From contig CAZGSQ010000046.1 of NCBI GenBank assembly GCA_964528535.1, positions 1-26,206 on the forward strand: 26,206 nt of DNA, written 5' to 3'. Shown in pieces: positions 17,031 through 24,705 of this stretch. Below the pieces are notes generated by a model. It searched no databases. It was given only the letters and a program-made list of their open reading frames with translations, and was not told the origin of the DNA. Source of the stretch: CAINVV01 sp964528535 (GTDB lineage: Bacteria; Bacteroidota; Bacteroidia; Bacteroidales; Prolixibacteraceae). Numbering within the stretch: position 1 is the stretch's first letter; each line of letters starts with the position of its first letter. The translations under genes and the position numbers were made by a program.

Positions 17031-17067
17031 GATGATGAATTGAGACCAAAAGACTAAATAAATATTT

Positions 17068-17736
17068 ATGGATGACTTAATTGCAAAACTTCTTGAAGCG
17101 GTTGAATTTGGAAAGATTGATCAGAAATCCCCTTATCCCCCTCAGTTAAGGGGTATGGATGGTTCTCACGAACTGACCCAACAGGCACTTGAAGCGGGTA
17201 TCAATCCACAGCGAATTCTTGAAGATGCGCTCATCCCCGCCATGGGAAATGTTGGCAAGAAATTCTCTGAAAATAAGATTTTTGTGCCCCAAATGCTTAT
17301 GTCGGCCAAGGCCATGGGAGCTTCCATGGTGCAGTTGAAACCTTTCTTTGCGTCAGGCGCCATCAAGTCGAAAGGCACTTTTATCATCGGAACCGTGAAG
17401 GGCGACCTTCACGACATCGGCAAGAACCTGGTGGCCATGATGGTAGAAGGTGGCGGCTGGACGATCGTTGACCTTGGCGTGGATGTAGGCTCAGAACGCT
17501 TTGTAGAAGCACTGAAGAGCAACCCGGGTGCCGTCATCGGACTCTCAGCCCTGCTAACAACCACCATGGTAAACATGGGAGAGATTGTCGATAGGATCAA
17601 GGAGCACCTGCCTGAAACCAAAGTCCTGATAGGCGGAGCTCCCGTCAATGCAGATTTCTGCAAGAGCATTGGCGCCGATTTTTATGCTCCTGACCCTCAA
17701 AAAGCAGTCGAATACCTTAACAAATTGGCTTCTTAA
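17068..17736 (+). CDS. Methyltransferase cognate corrinoid protein (MtaC/MtbC type)
   Basis: A 222-residue corrinoid carrier that shuttles a methyl group between two methyltransferases. Residues 1-95 are the helical cap domain (B12-binding_2), with ILEDALIPAMGNVGKKFSENKIFVPQMLMSAKAM. The Rossmann B12 domain follows. GDLHDIGKN gives D113-x-H115-x-x-G118, where His115 is the lower axial cobalt ligand; GLSALLTTTM (about 158-167) and the GG pair at 189-190 in LIGGAPVN are the other conserved B12-pocket elements. Length matches MtbC/MttC-type proteins; MtaC is slightly longer. The gene 128 bp downstream is MtaB-like, so this is the probable MtaC counterpart. It opens a four-gene block that ends at 21706. 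Confidence 0.93.
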   Translation: MDDLIAKLLEAVEFGKIDQKSPYPPQLRGMDGSHELTQQALEAGINPQRILEDALIPAMGNVGKKFSENKIFVPQMLMSAKAMGASMVQLKPFFASGAIKSKGTFIIGTVKGDLHDIGKNLVAMMVEGGGWTIVDLGVDVGSERFVEALKSNPGAVIGLSALLTTTMVNMGEIVDRIKEHLPETKVLIGGAPVNADFCKSIGADFYAPDPQKAVEYLNKLAS

Positions 17737-17863
17737 AAAGCATCTTTATTGGTAATTTTTTACAAAGTGAATGCACATCAACTGGCGCATATAGGAAATC
17801 TATTACCGCTTTTTTAGACGACCAACTTACATCACAACATTGATATACAACATTTTATAACTT

Positions 17864-19240
17864 ATGCAACACAAGACACTGGTTATCAGCGAACCCTCCG
17901 GGCTGATGTTCGGAATATCTCCCCGCCCCGTAAAAACACGCCGTGGACTGGTTATTGGCGGCGGACAAGTGTATGCCGAACTAAATTTCACCCTACCGAT
18001 GATGAGCATCAACCAAAATACCCTGGGAGAGGTGTATGCACACTACCGAGAAATCGCCGAGGGAGCATTGGAACGCGCCGTGCACCTCAACTCGAAGGGG
18101 GTTGTACTCGAATTCGAGACACTGCTGGAAATGACCAAGACTCCGGATATCGGCGTTGAGATCGTAAAAATCATGAATGAGGTATGCGAAAGATATTACC
18201 TGCAGCATGGTCTTGCCTCCGAAATCCGCCTGACTCCCAATGACCTGCGTGAATTTGAACGCCCCGCCAGGCAACGCAGTTCTGCTTACCTTGATCCGAT
18301 GATGGAGTTGTTCGAACGTGGCATGCTAGCCGGAGGCGATCTCTTGTCGATCGAAAGTACCGGTGGCAAGGAGGTTTCAGACGATGCGCTGATGATGTGC
18401 GACGTGAAGGGGATCATGTTTGCATTGTCAGTACTGGGAGTTAGGGACATGCAGTTTCTGTGGCACAAAATCGTGACCCTGGCCAACCGGCATGGTAAAA
18501 TTTCCGCCGGCGACTCTGCTTGCGGTTTTGCCAATACCGCCATGGTACTGGCCGAGAAAAAATACATCCCCAAGATATTTGCCGCGCTGGTTCGGGTAAT
18601 CTCGGTCGTACGATCGATAGTCGCCATGGAGGAGGGTGCCGTCGGTCCCGACAAGGATTGTGGCTACGAAGGCCCCTTCCTGAAGGCAATAACCGGTATT
18701 CCTATCTCCATGGAGGGCAAGACGGCCGCATGCGCCCACCTGAGTCCCATCGGGAACATAGCGTCTGCCTGTGCCGATTTGTGGAGCAACGAGTCGGTTC
18801 AAAACATCAAACTCCTTTCAGGGATGGCACCTACAGCCTATTTCGAACAGCTTGAATACGATGCCCGTTTGATGAACGAAGCCCTTCGAATGGGTAAGTC
18901 GCACTGCCAAATGTTGCAGCAATTGCTGGTTGGATCGGATGTTTACACAGATCCCCAGGCCCTGATACTCTCGCCTGAAAATGTGATCCGCATTTCAAAA
19001 GAGCTGATCAAAGGGGATTCGTACGTTGCAAATGCTAGGAATGGTGCGCTGGCCTCACTCGACATCATCGAGGAGGCCTGGAAATCCGGAAAACTAAAAC
19101 TTTCGGAGATGGAAACCGCCTACCTGCCCATCTTCCGGGATGACCTTAACAGCATTCCCGACGCTGAGAGCGACTTCATTGAAATGATGCTTCCTTTACT
19201 TGACCCTGGTAAATTCATTTTGTCCGAATATGGCCTATAA
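17864..19240 (+). CDS. mtaB: Methanol:corrinoid methyltransferase, MtaB type
   Basis: A 458-residue TIM-barrel zinc enzyme of the MtaB family, which moves the methyl group of methanol onto the Co(I) of its corrinoid protein. In the Methanosarcina barkeri enzyme zinc is held by Glu164, Cys220 and Cys269. This protein has Glu164 in LLSIESTGGKE, Cys220 in AGDSACGFANTAMVLAEKK and Cys266 in GPDKDCGYEGP, so the full set is present. The length matches archaeal and acetogen MtaB (~460). The neighbouring MtaC-like protein fits the partner. Substrate could be methanol or another methoxylated compound; the conserved zinc site favours methanol. I know this family from methanogens and acetogens, and find it noteworthy in a Bacteroidota-like genome. 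Confidence 0.9.
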   Translation: MQHKTLVISEPSGLMFGISPRPVKTRRGLVIGGGQVYAELNFTLPMMSINQNTLGEVYAHYREIAEGALERAVHLNSKGVVLEFETLLEMTKTPDIGVEIVKIMNEVCERYYLQHGLASEIRLTPNDLREFERPARQRSSAYLDPMMELFERGMLAGGDLLSIESTGGKEVSDDALMMCDVKGIMFALSVLGVRDMQFLWHKIVTLANRHGKISAGDSACGFANTAMVLAEKKYIPKIFAALVRVISVVRSIVAMEEGAVGPDKDCGYEGPFLKAITGIPISMEGKTAACAHLSPIGNIASACADLWSNESVQNIKLLSGMAPTAYFEQLEYDARLMNEALRMGKSHCQMLQQLLVGSDVYTDPQALILSPENVIRISKELIKGDSYVANARNGALASLDIIEEAWKSGKLKLSEMETAYLPIFRDDLNSIPDAESDFIEMMLPLLDPGKFILSEYGL

Positions 19241-19272
19241 CAACATCCATCCTCCATCCTTCATCCTCTCAA

Positions 19273-20184
19273 ATGACCCCGCTCCCTGTACATATTATTT
19301 CCGGTTTCCTTGGAGCCGGGAAAACGACTGCCATCCTCCGGCTTCTCGGTAGAAAACCGGTGGACGAAAACTGGGCCATCCTCATCAACGAATTCGGGAA
19401 GATATCCATTGATGGTCAAACGATTCGGTCAAAATCCTCACAGGGAACCGTTTTTGAGATCACTGGCGGATGCATCTGCTGTTCGGCACAGGCATATTTT
19501 GCAGAGAACCTTGACAGAATTATCAGCGAAAACCGCTACGACAGGATCGTCATTGAACCCAGCGGACTCGGTGGCATCGACCATATCAGGGAGTTGGCAG
19601 GTCAAAACGCCAATCTTCAACTGATGCCGGTTGTCTGTATCGTAGACATTACCATGACGGCGCTTCCCCGAATCAAGATGCTCCCCATTTTCAAGAATCA
19701 AATTGAGAAAGCAGACCTGATTCTCTTCAGCAAGACAGAACTGGCAGATGATAGGATGTTAAAAGAGTTAACAGATCAATTTTGCCTTGATTTCCCTTTT
19801 AAGAACTATGCCTTGCAGTCCGTGGTAGACGAACTTTTCGAGAACTCAAATCAGAGCCGGCTTCCCGTTCAGGGCACTTCAACCCACGGTTATTCGTTTC
19901 TTGCAGACTCGCAAAAGGCTATCTACCGGGAAATTTGCCTGAAGTTTTCAGGCAGCAAGGTGGTCAATCCAGAAATACTAAGAGAGTTGCTGAGGAACGA
20001 ACCTGCCATTGTGAGGGCAAAAGGTTATATTTATACCGGTGAAGAGTGGGTACTTTTCAATTACACATTATCCGGCTACTCCTTGGAAATTTTTAGCCAA
20101 AGAGCAGAAAATGAATTGGTGTTAATATTGGGAGCAGAAATGAAAGAACCTGGCCATTTGAAAGATTGGGTTGAAAACTTATGA
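19273..20184 (+). CDS. CobW-family GTP-binding protein, likely metallochaperone or corrinoid-linked GTPase
   Basis: A 303-residue P-loop GTPase of the CobW/COG0523 family. Walker A is GFLGAGKTT (11-19); the family metal motif CxCC is C67-I-C69-C70 in GGCICCS; Walker B is around RIVIEPSGLGG (91-101); the guanine-specificity motif is SKTE (153-156). A short CobW_C-like domain follows, with IVRAKGYIYTGEEWVLFNY. The family delivers zinc or cobalt/corrinoid to target enzymes. It lies 32 bp after mtaB and overlaps the next gene by 4 bp (ATGA), so it is likely to serve MtaB zinc loading or corrinoid handling in this operon. Which of the two cannot be told from sequence. The 32-bp gap is a pyrimidine-rich run of CATCC units. 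Confidence 0.88.
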   Translation: MTPLPVHIISGFLGAGKTTAILRLLGRKPVDENWAILINEFGKISIDGQTIRSKSSQGTVFEITGGCICCSAQAYFAENLDRIISENRYDRIVIEPSGLGGIDHIRELAGQNANLQLMPVVCIVDITMTALPRIKMLPIFKNQIEKADLILFSKTELADDRMLKELTDQFCLDFPFKNYALQSVVDELFENSNQSRLPVQGTSTHGYSFLADSQKAIYREICLKFSGSKVVNPEILRELLRNEPAIVRAKGYIYTGEEWVLFNYTLSGYSLEIFSQRAENELVLILGAEMKEPGHLKDWVENL

Positions 20185-21668
20185 AGCAGCATACCATCAG
20201 CCTGTATCCTCTTGGAAAAGAGCTGGTCGTCAATGACCAAACTCCCCTCATCGATGTCCTTCATGAGTTTGGGGTGGAGTTCCCATGTGGTGGAAAAGGA
20301 ACTTGTGGAAAATGTCAGGTTCGTTTGTTGGAAGGAGAGATAGAAATTACTGATCTGCACCAGGAGAAGCTGGAATATTTCAAGTTTCCATCCGACCGTC
20401 GACTCGCCTGCATGAGCAAGTCAACAAGTTCCGTCACCCTGGGTGTGGAACAGTTTGAACACCTCATTTTGGCAGATGAGACTGATTTTGAATTTGTGCC
20501 GGAAGAAGGATTCGGTATTGCCATCGATTTAGGTACGACCACGCTGGTTGCCCAAATGGTTGATTTACGCAATGCCAAAATATTGGCCGTCGAAACCATG
20601 CTCAATCCACAGGTTAAATTTGGAGCAGACCTGATCTCAAGAATTCAGGCCGGGTTGGATGGGAATGCAAAGGAAATGACCTTCCTGGTAAGGGAAGCCA
20701 TTGGCAAAATGATCGGCAGGATGCTGGAAAGATGCCAACAACTTCCTGGTAAGGTTGTTCTGGTAGGCAACACGGTGATGCAAAGGATTTTCAGTGGCAG
20801 CAACCTCGCTCCACTCTCAAGTTACCCTTTTCATGTCGAAGATTTGGGATTCAATGCATTCACTCCGGATGAACTGGGATGGAATGCTCTGGCTGACACC
20901 AAAATACAATTTTTCCCATCTATCGGAAGTTTTGTCGGCAGTGATATTCTGGCTGGAATCGCCGCTACCGGATTGCACAAAAAAGAACAATATGCTGCCC
21001 TGATAGATTTGGGAACCAATGGCGAGATTGTGGTGGGCAACCGCCACCGGATCATTTGTGCCTCAACTGCTGCCGGACCAGCTTTTGAAGGGGCAAGCCT
21101 CTCCATGGGAATGAGGGCAGTAACGGGTGCCATCGCTTCGCTCCGCCTGGTTGACAACCTAATTGTTTCCTCAGTTATAGGCAATACAGATCCGGTCGGA
21201 ATCTGTGGCAGTGCCCTGATTGATGCCGTGGCCATCCTCCTTGAACTGGATATGATCGGCTCATTTGGGGAGATCGTTTCGGGAACTGATGGTATCCAAT
21301 TGGATGGCCCCATCAGTTTAAGTCAAAAAGACATCTACGAATTCTTGCTTGCCAAGGCGGCCATTGCAGCAGGACTCAGCATTTTGGCAAAGCAACTGCA
21401 CATCGAATCGGCGGAGATTGCAGAGATATACATCGCCGGTGGCTTCGGAAATTACATCCATCTCAAACATTTGCTCTCAACGGGTATGGTCGAAACGACT
21501 GAGGATAAGCTGCACAAGATGGGGAATACCGCCCTGATCGGAGCCAAGATGTTTCTCTTCGACAAAGGGGATCTGGTTGCCGAGATCCTTGCCAAAACCA
21601 GCCATGTCAGCCTCGAAGGTGATCCGGAATTTCAGGACATCTACATCAGTAAAATGATGCTTGGGTAA
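20181..21668 (+). CDS. Corrinoid-protein reactivase, ferredoxin plus ASKHA domain (RACo/RamA-like)
   Basis: A 495-residue two-part protein. The N-terminal [2Fe-2S] ferredoxin domain has C36-x5-C42-x2-C45 and C77 (FPCGGKGTCGKCQVR, then RRLACMSK). From about residue 110 comes an ASKHA ATPase fold of the DUF4445/RACo C-terminal family, with IAIDLGTTTLVAQMVD, ALIDLGTNGEIVVGNR, GICGSALIDAVAILLE and IYIAGGFGNYI. RACo-type proteins use ATP to reduce inactive Co(II) corrinoid to Co(I). It is shorter than the ~630-residue Carboxydothermus RACo, with a reduced linker. Start overlaps the CobW gene (ATGA). A strong terminator overlaps its stop. Its place in this operon supports service to the MtaC-like protein. 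Confidence 0.92.
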   Translation: MKQHTISLYPLGKELVVNDQTPLIDVLHEFGVEFPCGGKGTCGKCQVRLLEGEIEITDLHQEKLEYFKFPSDRRLACMSKSTSSVTLGVEQFEHLILADETDFEFVPEEGFGIAIDLGTTTLVAQMVDLRNAKILAVETMLNPQVKFGADLISRIQAGLDGNAKEMTFLVREAIGKMIGRMLERCQQLPGKVVLVGNTVMQRIFSGSNLAPLSSYPFHVEDLGFNAFTPDELGWNALADTKIQFFPSIGSFVGSDILAGIAATGLHKKEQYAALIDLGTNGEIVVGNRHRIICASTAAGPAFEGASLSMGMRAVTGAIASLRLVDNLIVSSVIGNTDPVGICGSALIDAVAILLELDMIGSFGEIVSGTDGIQLDGPISLSQKDIYEFLLAKAAIAAGLSILAKQLHIESAEIAEIYIAGGFGNYIHLKHLLSTGMVETTEDKLHKMGNTALIGAKMFLFDKGDLVAEILAKTSHVSLEGDPEFQDIYISKMMLG

Positions 21669-21706
21669 AAACTCACCCCGTCACTTGAGTGACGGGGTGA
21701 GTTTTT
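21667..21706 (+). terminator. Perfect 18-bp-stem rho-independent terminator of the corrinoid operon
   Basis: The arms 21667-21684 and 21689-21706 are perfect complements around the loop TTGA, with the core CACCCCGTCAC / GTGACGGGGTG and a T5 tail. The hairpin begins inside the reactivase stop codon. Because the stem begins with A5 it can act in both directions. The core GACGGGGTGA recurs in three other palindromes (23863, 24392, 25104). Confidence 0.92.
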
Positions 21707-21736
21707 GCAAAATGCTGTTGCAATGGCTTAATTTTG
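21704..21736 (+). promoter_or_regulatory. Bacteroidota-type promoter for the 21772 gene
   Basis: TTTG (21704-21707) and TAATTTTG (21729-21736) are separated by 21 bp, a good match to the Bacteroidota TTTG-N19-21-TAnnTTTG promoter. A second -7-like box TAAATTTG follows at 21739-21746. The -33 element overlaps the tail of the preceding terminator, so the two units are separated cleanly. The start codon lies about 35 bp downstream. Confidence 0.55.
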
Positions 21737-21771
21737 ATTAAATTTGATTCTACTTAACAAATCCTTTATCA

Positions 21772-23406
21772 ATGAAAAGAATCACTCAAATATCCATCAT
21801 GGCAGTAGTTGCCCTGGTGATCCTCTACACCCAAATGCCGGTGGTTGCTTTTGGCTTCCAGGGCTTTCCCCTGATGATCGGCGCGCTGACATTTCTATGG
21901 ATCATCCTGAATCTCCGGATGCTTCCTCAGATTACAAGCGAAAAGCAGGCGATCCAGTTGTTGACCATGATGAAGCTTCCCAAATGGATTTTCATCGCAT
22001 TGTTCGTTTACATGACCATGGTACCGATTGCCACTTCATGGTCCCTCTTCAGATGGAACGACTACCGTGGATTGATCGGGAATGTTGAAATCGGTGAAAA
22101 CCTCTCCACACACATGGCTCCGATTTCGATCGACAAGATACGTGTAGTCGATGAATCACTGGCCAACCTACTTGGAGACAAGGTACTCGGAGCCCAACCG
22201 GCGTTGGGAAGTCAGGTTCGACTCGGTACCTTTGTGATCCAAAAAGTGCGCAACGAACTATACTGGGTAGCTCCCCTGCTTCATTCCGGATTTTTTAAGT
22301 GGAACAAAAACATGGAGGGGACCAATGGCTATGTGATGGTCAATGCCTGCAACGAAAGGGATGTGAAACTTGTTCAGGAAGCAAATGGCCACAAAGTGCT
22401 GATCAAATACCAGCCTGAGGCCTATTTTGGTGATTACCTCGAGCGGCACTTGTACCTAAGCGGTTTTTACAATACCGGATTGACTGACTATAGTTTCGAG
22501 ATCGACGACGACGGGATACCTTATTGGGTAGTAACCAAATACAAGAAAACAATCGGCTTTTATGGCGACAATGCGGTTGCCGTTGTAGTAGTCAATACCG
22601 AAACCGGCAAGTGTACAGAGTATCCGATCGATCAGGCACCAACATGGATTGACAGGGTTCAGCCGGATAAATTCATCGAAGAACAGCTCAACGACTGGGG
22701 CAATTTCGTGAAAGGCTTCTGGAACTTCTCCAACGAAAACAAACTTCAGATTACACAGGGACTATCGCTCGTGTATGGCCAGGACAACAGATCGTATTGG
22801 TACACAGGACTCACTTCGGTTGGAGCCGATGAAGCAACAGTTGGGTTTGTGCTAGTCGACACCCGTTCCAAGAAAGCAGTCTGGTACAAGCAAAGCGGAG
22901 CTACCGAACGTGCCGCACAAAATTCGGCAATTGGGAAAGTCCAGGAAAAACGCTTCAGCGCCTCTCTTCCGATTCCCTACAACATCAACAACATCCCCAC
23001 TTACATGATGACCCTGAAAGACAACGGCGGTCTTGTCAAAATGTTTGCCATGGTGGCCATCGAGGATTATACGATCGTCGGGGTCGGGAATACCCTCGTT
23101 GAGACACTGATGGCTTACAAAAATGCCTACAACATGGCTGGGAACAAGATCAATCCTAAAAACGTAACCAAAAAGATGCTCCTAAAAACGATGGTCAACA
23201 GGATTCAGTCTGACATCAAGAACGGCAACAGTTTCTACTATTTCACAGTCAATGGGATGAACAACATCTTCATCGGCTCTTCGCAGATCTCGAACGAGAT
23301 GCCAGTGACCATGGCCGGCGACAGTATCCAGATCAGCTTCGACAACGATACCAGCGGATTGATAGATATTTCGGCATTTAAAAATACCAGTTTGGGGAAG
23401 AAGTAA
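21772..23406 (+). CDS. Unknown membrane protein with large C-terminal domain
   Basis: I do not recognise a named family with confidence. The 544-residue product has three hydrophobic N-terminal helices (about 5-27, 30-49 and 70-92), then some 450 residues probably outside the cytoplasm. Two blocks in the C-terminal part resemble each other in pattern: PYWVVTKYKKTIGFYGD...VVVVNTETGKCTEYP and YWYTGLTSVGADEATVGFVLVDTRSKKAVWY. Both have a beta hairpin with a D/N-T-x-T/S-x-K turn, as in PepSY-like repeats. Start and promoter fit (21704-21746). The zinc-ribbon protein follows 35 bp downstream and may be a partner. No lipoprotein box is seen. Confidence 0.82.
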   Translation: MKRITQISIMAVVALVILYTQMPVVAFGFQGFPLMIGALTFLWIILNLRMLPQITSEKQAIQLLTMMKLPKWIFIALFVYMTMVPIATSWSLFRWNDYRGLIGNVEIGENLSTHMAPISIDKIRVVDESLANLLGDKVLGAQPALGSQVRLGTFVIQKVRNELYWVAPLLHSGFFKWNKNMEGTNGYVMVNACNERDVKLVQEANGHKVLIKYQPEAYFGDYLERHLYLSGFYNTGLTDYSFEIDDDGIPYWVVTKYKKTIGFYGDNAVAVVVVNTETGKCTEYPIDQAPTWIDRVQPDKFIEEQLNDWGNFVKGFWNFSNENKLQITQGLSLVYGQDNRSYWYTGLTSVGADEATVGFVLVDTRSKKAVWYKQSGATERAAQNSAIGKVQEKRFSASLPIPYNINNIPTYMMTLKDNGGLVKMFAMVAIEDYTIVGVGNTLVETLMAYKNAYNMAGNKINPKNVTKKMLLKTMVNRIQSDIKNGNSFYYFTVNGMNNIFIGSSQISNEMPVTMAGDSIQISFDNDTSGLIDISAFKNTSLGKK

Positions 23407-23441
23407 GGCTGAAGCAGGCTGATATAATACGAATATAATCA

Positions 23442-23849
23442 ATGAAGATTTATTTTATCAAAAAGCCCTGTCCTACTTGTCAAACAAGCATTGGACTTGG
23501 ACTGTTTTCTGACAGGGGAAACATTATCCGTTGTCCAAAATGTGGGGAATTGTTAATGGATGATCCCAAAAACAATTATATTCTCCTCCTCCTAATTGTT
23601 TCAGGAGTGATCCTCAGCATGGTTTTCAGTCATGTTTTGGGAACAAGCGCCTTAAGGGATATCCTGATTCTATTTGGTATTTCTGCTCTCTTTTTGTTCT
23701 TCATCCACCTGAAAGTTGTTAAGAAAGATCTGGTTATCAAGAACAAGCAAACGAATGAGATTTCCTACATCGACCAGGTCGATTGGGAAGAAATCGTGAA
23801 AAATGCAAATGGGAGAGATGTTAATTTTGAAATAATCGAAAAACTATAA
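23442..23849 (+). CDS. Small zinc-ribbon membrane protein, unknown function
   Basis: A 135-residue protein with an N-terminal zinc-ribbon-like module: CPTC (about residues 9-12) and CPKC (about 31-34), spaced as in a Zn-beta-ribbon. Two membrane helices follow (about 46-66 and 71-90), then a charged cytoplasmic tail ending DVNFEIIEKL. Zinc-ribbon plus two helices is a common layout for small Bacteroidota membrane proteins of unknown role. It lies 35 bp after the large membrane protein, on the same strand, so the two may be cotranscribed. A perfect palindrome follows 13 bp after its stop, likely ending the unit. Confidence 0.78.
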   Translation: MKIYFIKKPCPTCQTSIGLGLFSDRGNIIRCPKCGELLMDDPKNNYILLLLIVSGVILSMVFSHVLGTSALRDILILFGISALFLFFIHLKVVKKDLVIKNKQTNEISYIDQVDWEEIVKNANGRDVNFEIIEKL

Positions 23850-23862
23850 CAATCCAATTATA

Positions 23863-23907
23863 GCATTAGCTGACGGGGTGACTCAGAGTCACCCCGTCAG
23901 CTAATGC
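23863..23907. terminator. Perfect 22-bp inverted repeat, terminator-like palindrome
   Basis: The arms 23863-23884 and 23886-23907 are exact inverted complements around one central A, a 45-bp near-perfect palindrome beginning GCATTAGCTGACGGGGTGAC. The central 31 bp (23870-23900) align without gaps to palindromes at 24392-24422 and 25104-25134. No T-run follows, so if it terminates transcription it is not of the textbook kind; a REP-like element is equally possible. Confidence 0.8.
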
Positions 23908-23947
23908 CAACAAGCAGGACTCAAGTAGCTCATAAAAGACTATTTTT

Positions 23948-24351
23948 ATGTAAAGAGTAATTGTTGATATTAATTATACCGGTAATAATTTTTGTGCATT
24001 TGCCCCGATTTTACCCGGTTGAGTAAGCACAGGATCTTCCATGACAGAAATGAAGAAGAATATCCAGGAAGCCATTGAAGGGCACGTTGAGACCAGTATT
24101 GAGTTCAACGATCCGATTCCTGAAATTTTAAAGGTGAATATGAATTGGTATTCAGATTAACAACAGAGGCCTTACTGATTGTCTACAGCGATGTATTTAC
24201 CAAGTCTGCCCTATCGCGTATTACCGGGATCAACCAGCGTCAACTTTGGCACTATGCTTCCGGGATGCGCAAACCCCGACCCGCTCAACGTAAAAGAATT
24301 GAAGAAGTGTTACAAAAATTAGGGGCAGAGTTACTGAGGATTGGGATTTAA
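23948..24351 (+). pseudogene. hicB: HicB-family antitoxin, broken by two stops and a frameshift
   Basis: With three single-base repairs this gives a normal ~134-residue HicB antitoxin: the beta part VIVDINYTGNNFCAFAPILPG, a helix VSTG..MTEMKKNIQEAIEGH, the linker DPIPEI.KGEYELVF and a DNA-binding HTH part LSRITGINQRQLWHYASGM. The lesions are codon 2 (TAA at 23951-23953, AAA expected), codon 25 (TGA at 24020-24022 where a Cys/other codon is expected), and a lost base in the T run at 24126-24129, after which the frame continues to 24351. No hicA toxin lies before it; only 40 bp separate it from the palindrome. Programmed recoding or sequencing error is possible for one lesion but not all three. 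The 3' end is duplicated at 24999. Confidence 0.8.
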
Positions 24352-24423
24352 AACCACAATTATCTTTACAATGCTACCCTGAAAAGTAGATCTGACGAAG
24401 TGACATGGAGCCACCCCGTCAGT
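24286..24423 (+). repeat. Left direct repeat flanking the DUF4160/DUF2442 pair
   Basis: This copy spans the hicB 3' end, its stop, a shared untranslated run and a decayed palindrome (24392-24422). The first 90 bases match 24999-25088 with 6 mismatches (about 93%) and no gaps. After that, similarity falls but the palindrome is kept, with one 1-base gap. Confidence 0.85.
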
Positions 24424-24438
24424 TTGTTGCATATCATC

Positions 24439-24705
24439 CTATTCTGGCAAAGGCAATTGAAAATTCCCTGCAACAATCCCCTTAACGGTGATATCTTCAT
24501 CAAGGTTTTCCCAACGCAGCGCATACCCGTTTAACCGAACGGAAACCTCTTTCAATTGTTCATCTGTTGCCGAAGACAGAATTTTAAATCTGTCGGCAGG
24601 AAAACTGATATTTCTACCGTCCGTAAGTTCAATGACAATGGTTCTCCCTGTGCTCCAGGCATTTTGAGCAATGGGCTCTGCTATAAGAAGGTTATCAACG
24701 TACAT
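24439..24705 (-). CDS. DUF2442 family protein, likely antitoxin partner of DUF4160
   Basis: An 88-residue protein starting MYVDNLLIAEPIAQNAWS. The C-terminal RWENLDEDITVKGIVAGN is the DUF2442 signature (YxLxWPxLDEDIxVxGLL style), and FPADRFKILSSATDEQLKEV is its usual middle. Family members are small and often paired with DUF4160 genes, and the pair is widely suspected of being a toxin-antitoxin or nuclease-like module. I chose the ATG at 24705, since the longer frame to 24774 starts within the upstream gene and adds an atypical Cys-rich extension. It overlaps the DUF4160 stop by 11 bp, which implies coupling. Function is not established. Confidence 0.85.
   Translation of the reverse strand: MYVDNLLIAEPIAQNAWSTGRTIVIELTDGRNISFPADRFKILSSATDEQLKEVSVRLNGYALRWENLDEDITVKGIVAGNFQLPLPE

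Noticed and set aside
16837..17043. 68-codon GTG frame between the AraC and corrinoid-protein genes
   Set aside because: It has odd composition, no recognisable motif and overlaps two perfect hairpins; more likely a leader region.
19241..19272. Pyrimidine-rich CATCC run between mtaB and the CobW gene
   Set aside because: Only 32 bp with short imperfect units; probably low-complexity spacer.
24121..24135. Programmed frameshift in hicB
   Set aside because: No slippery site or stimulatory element stands out, and the same gene has two further nonsense codons, so decay is more likely.
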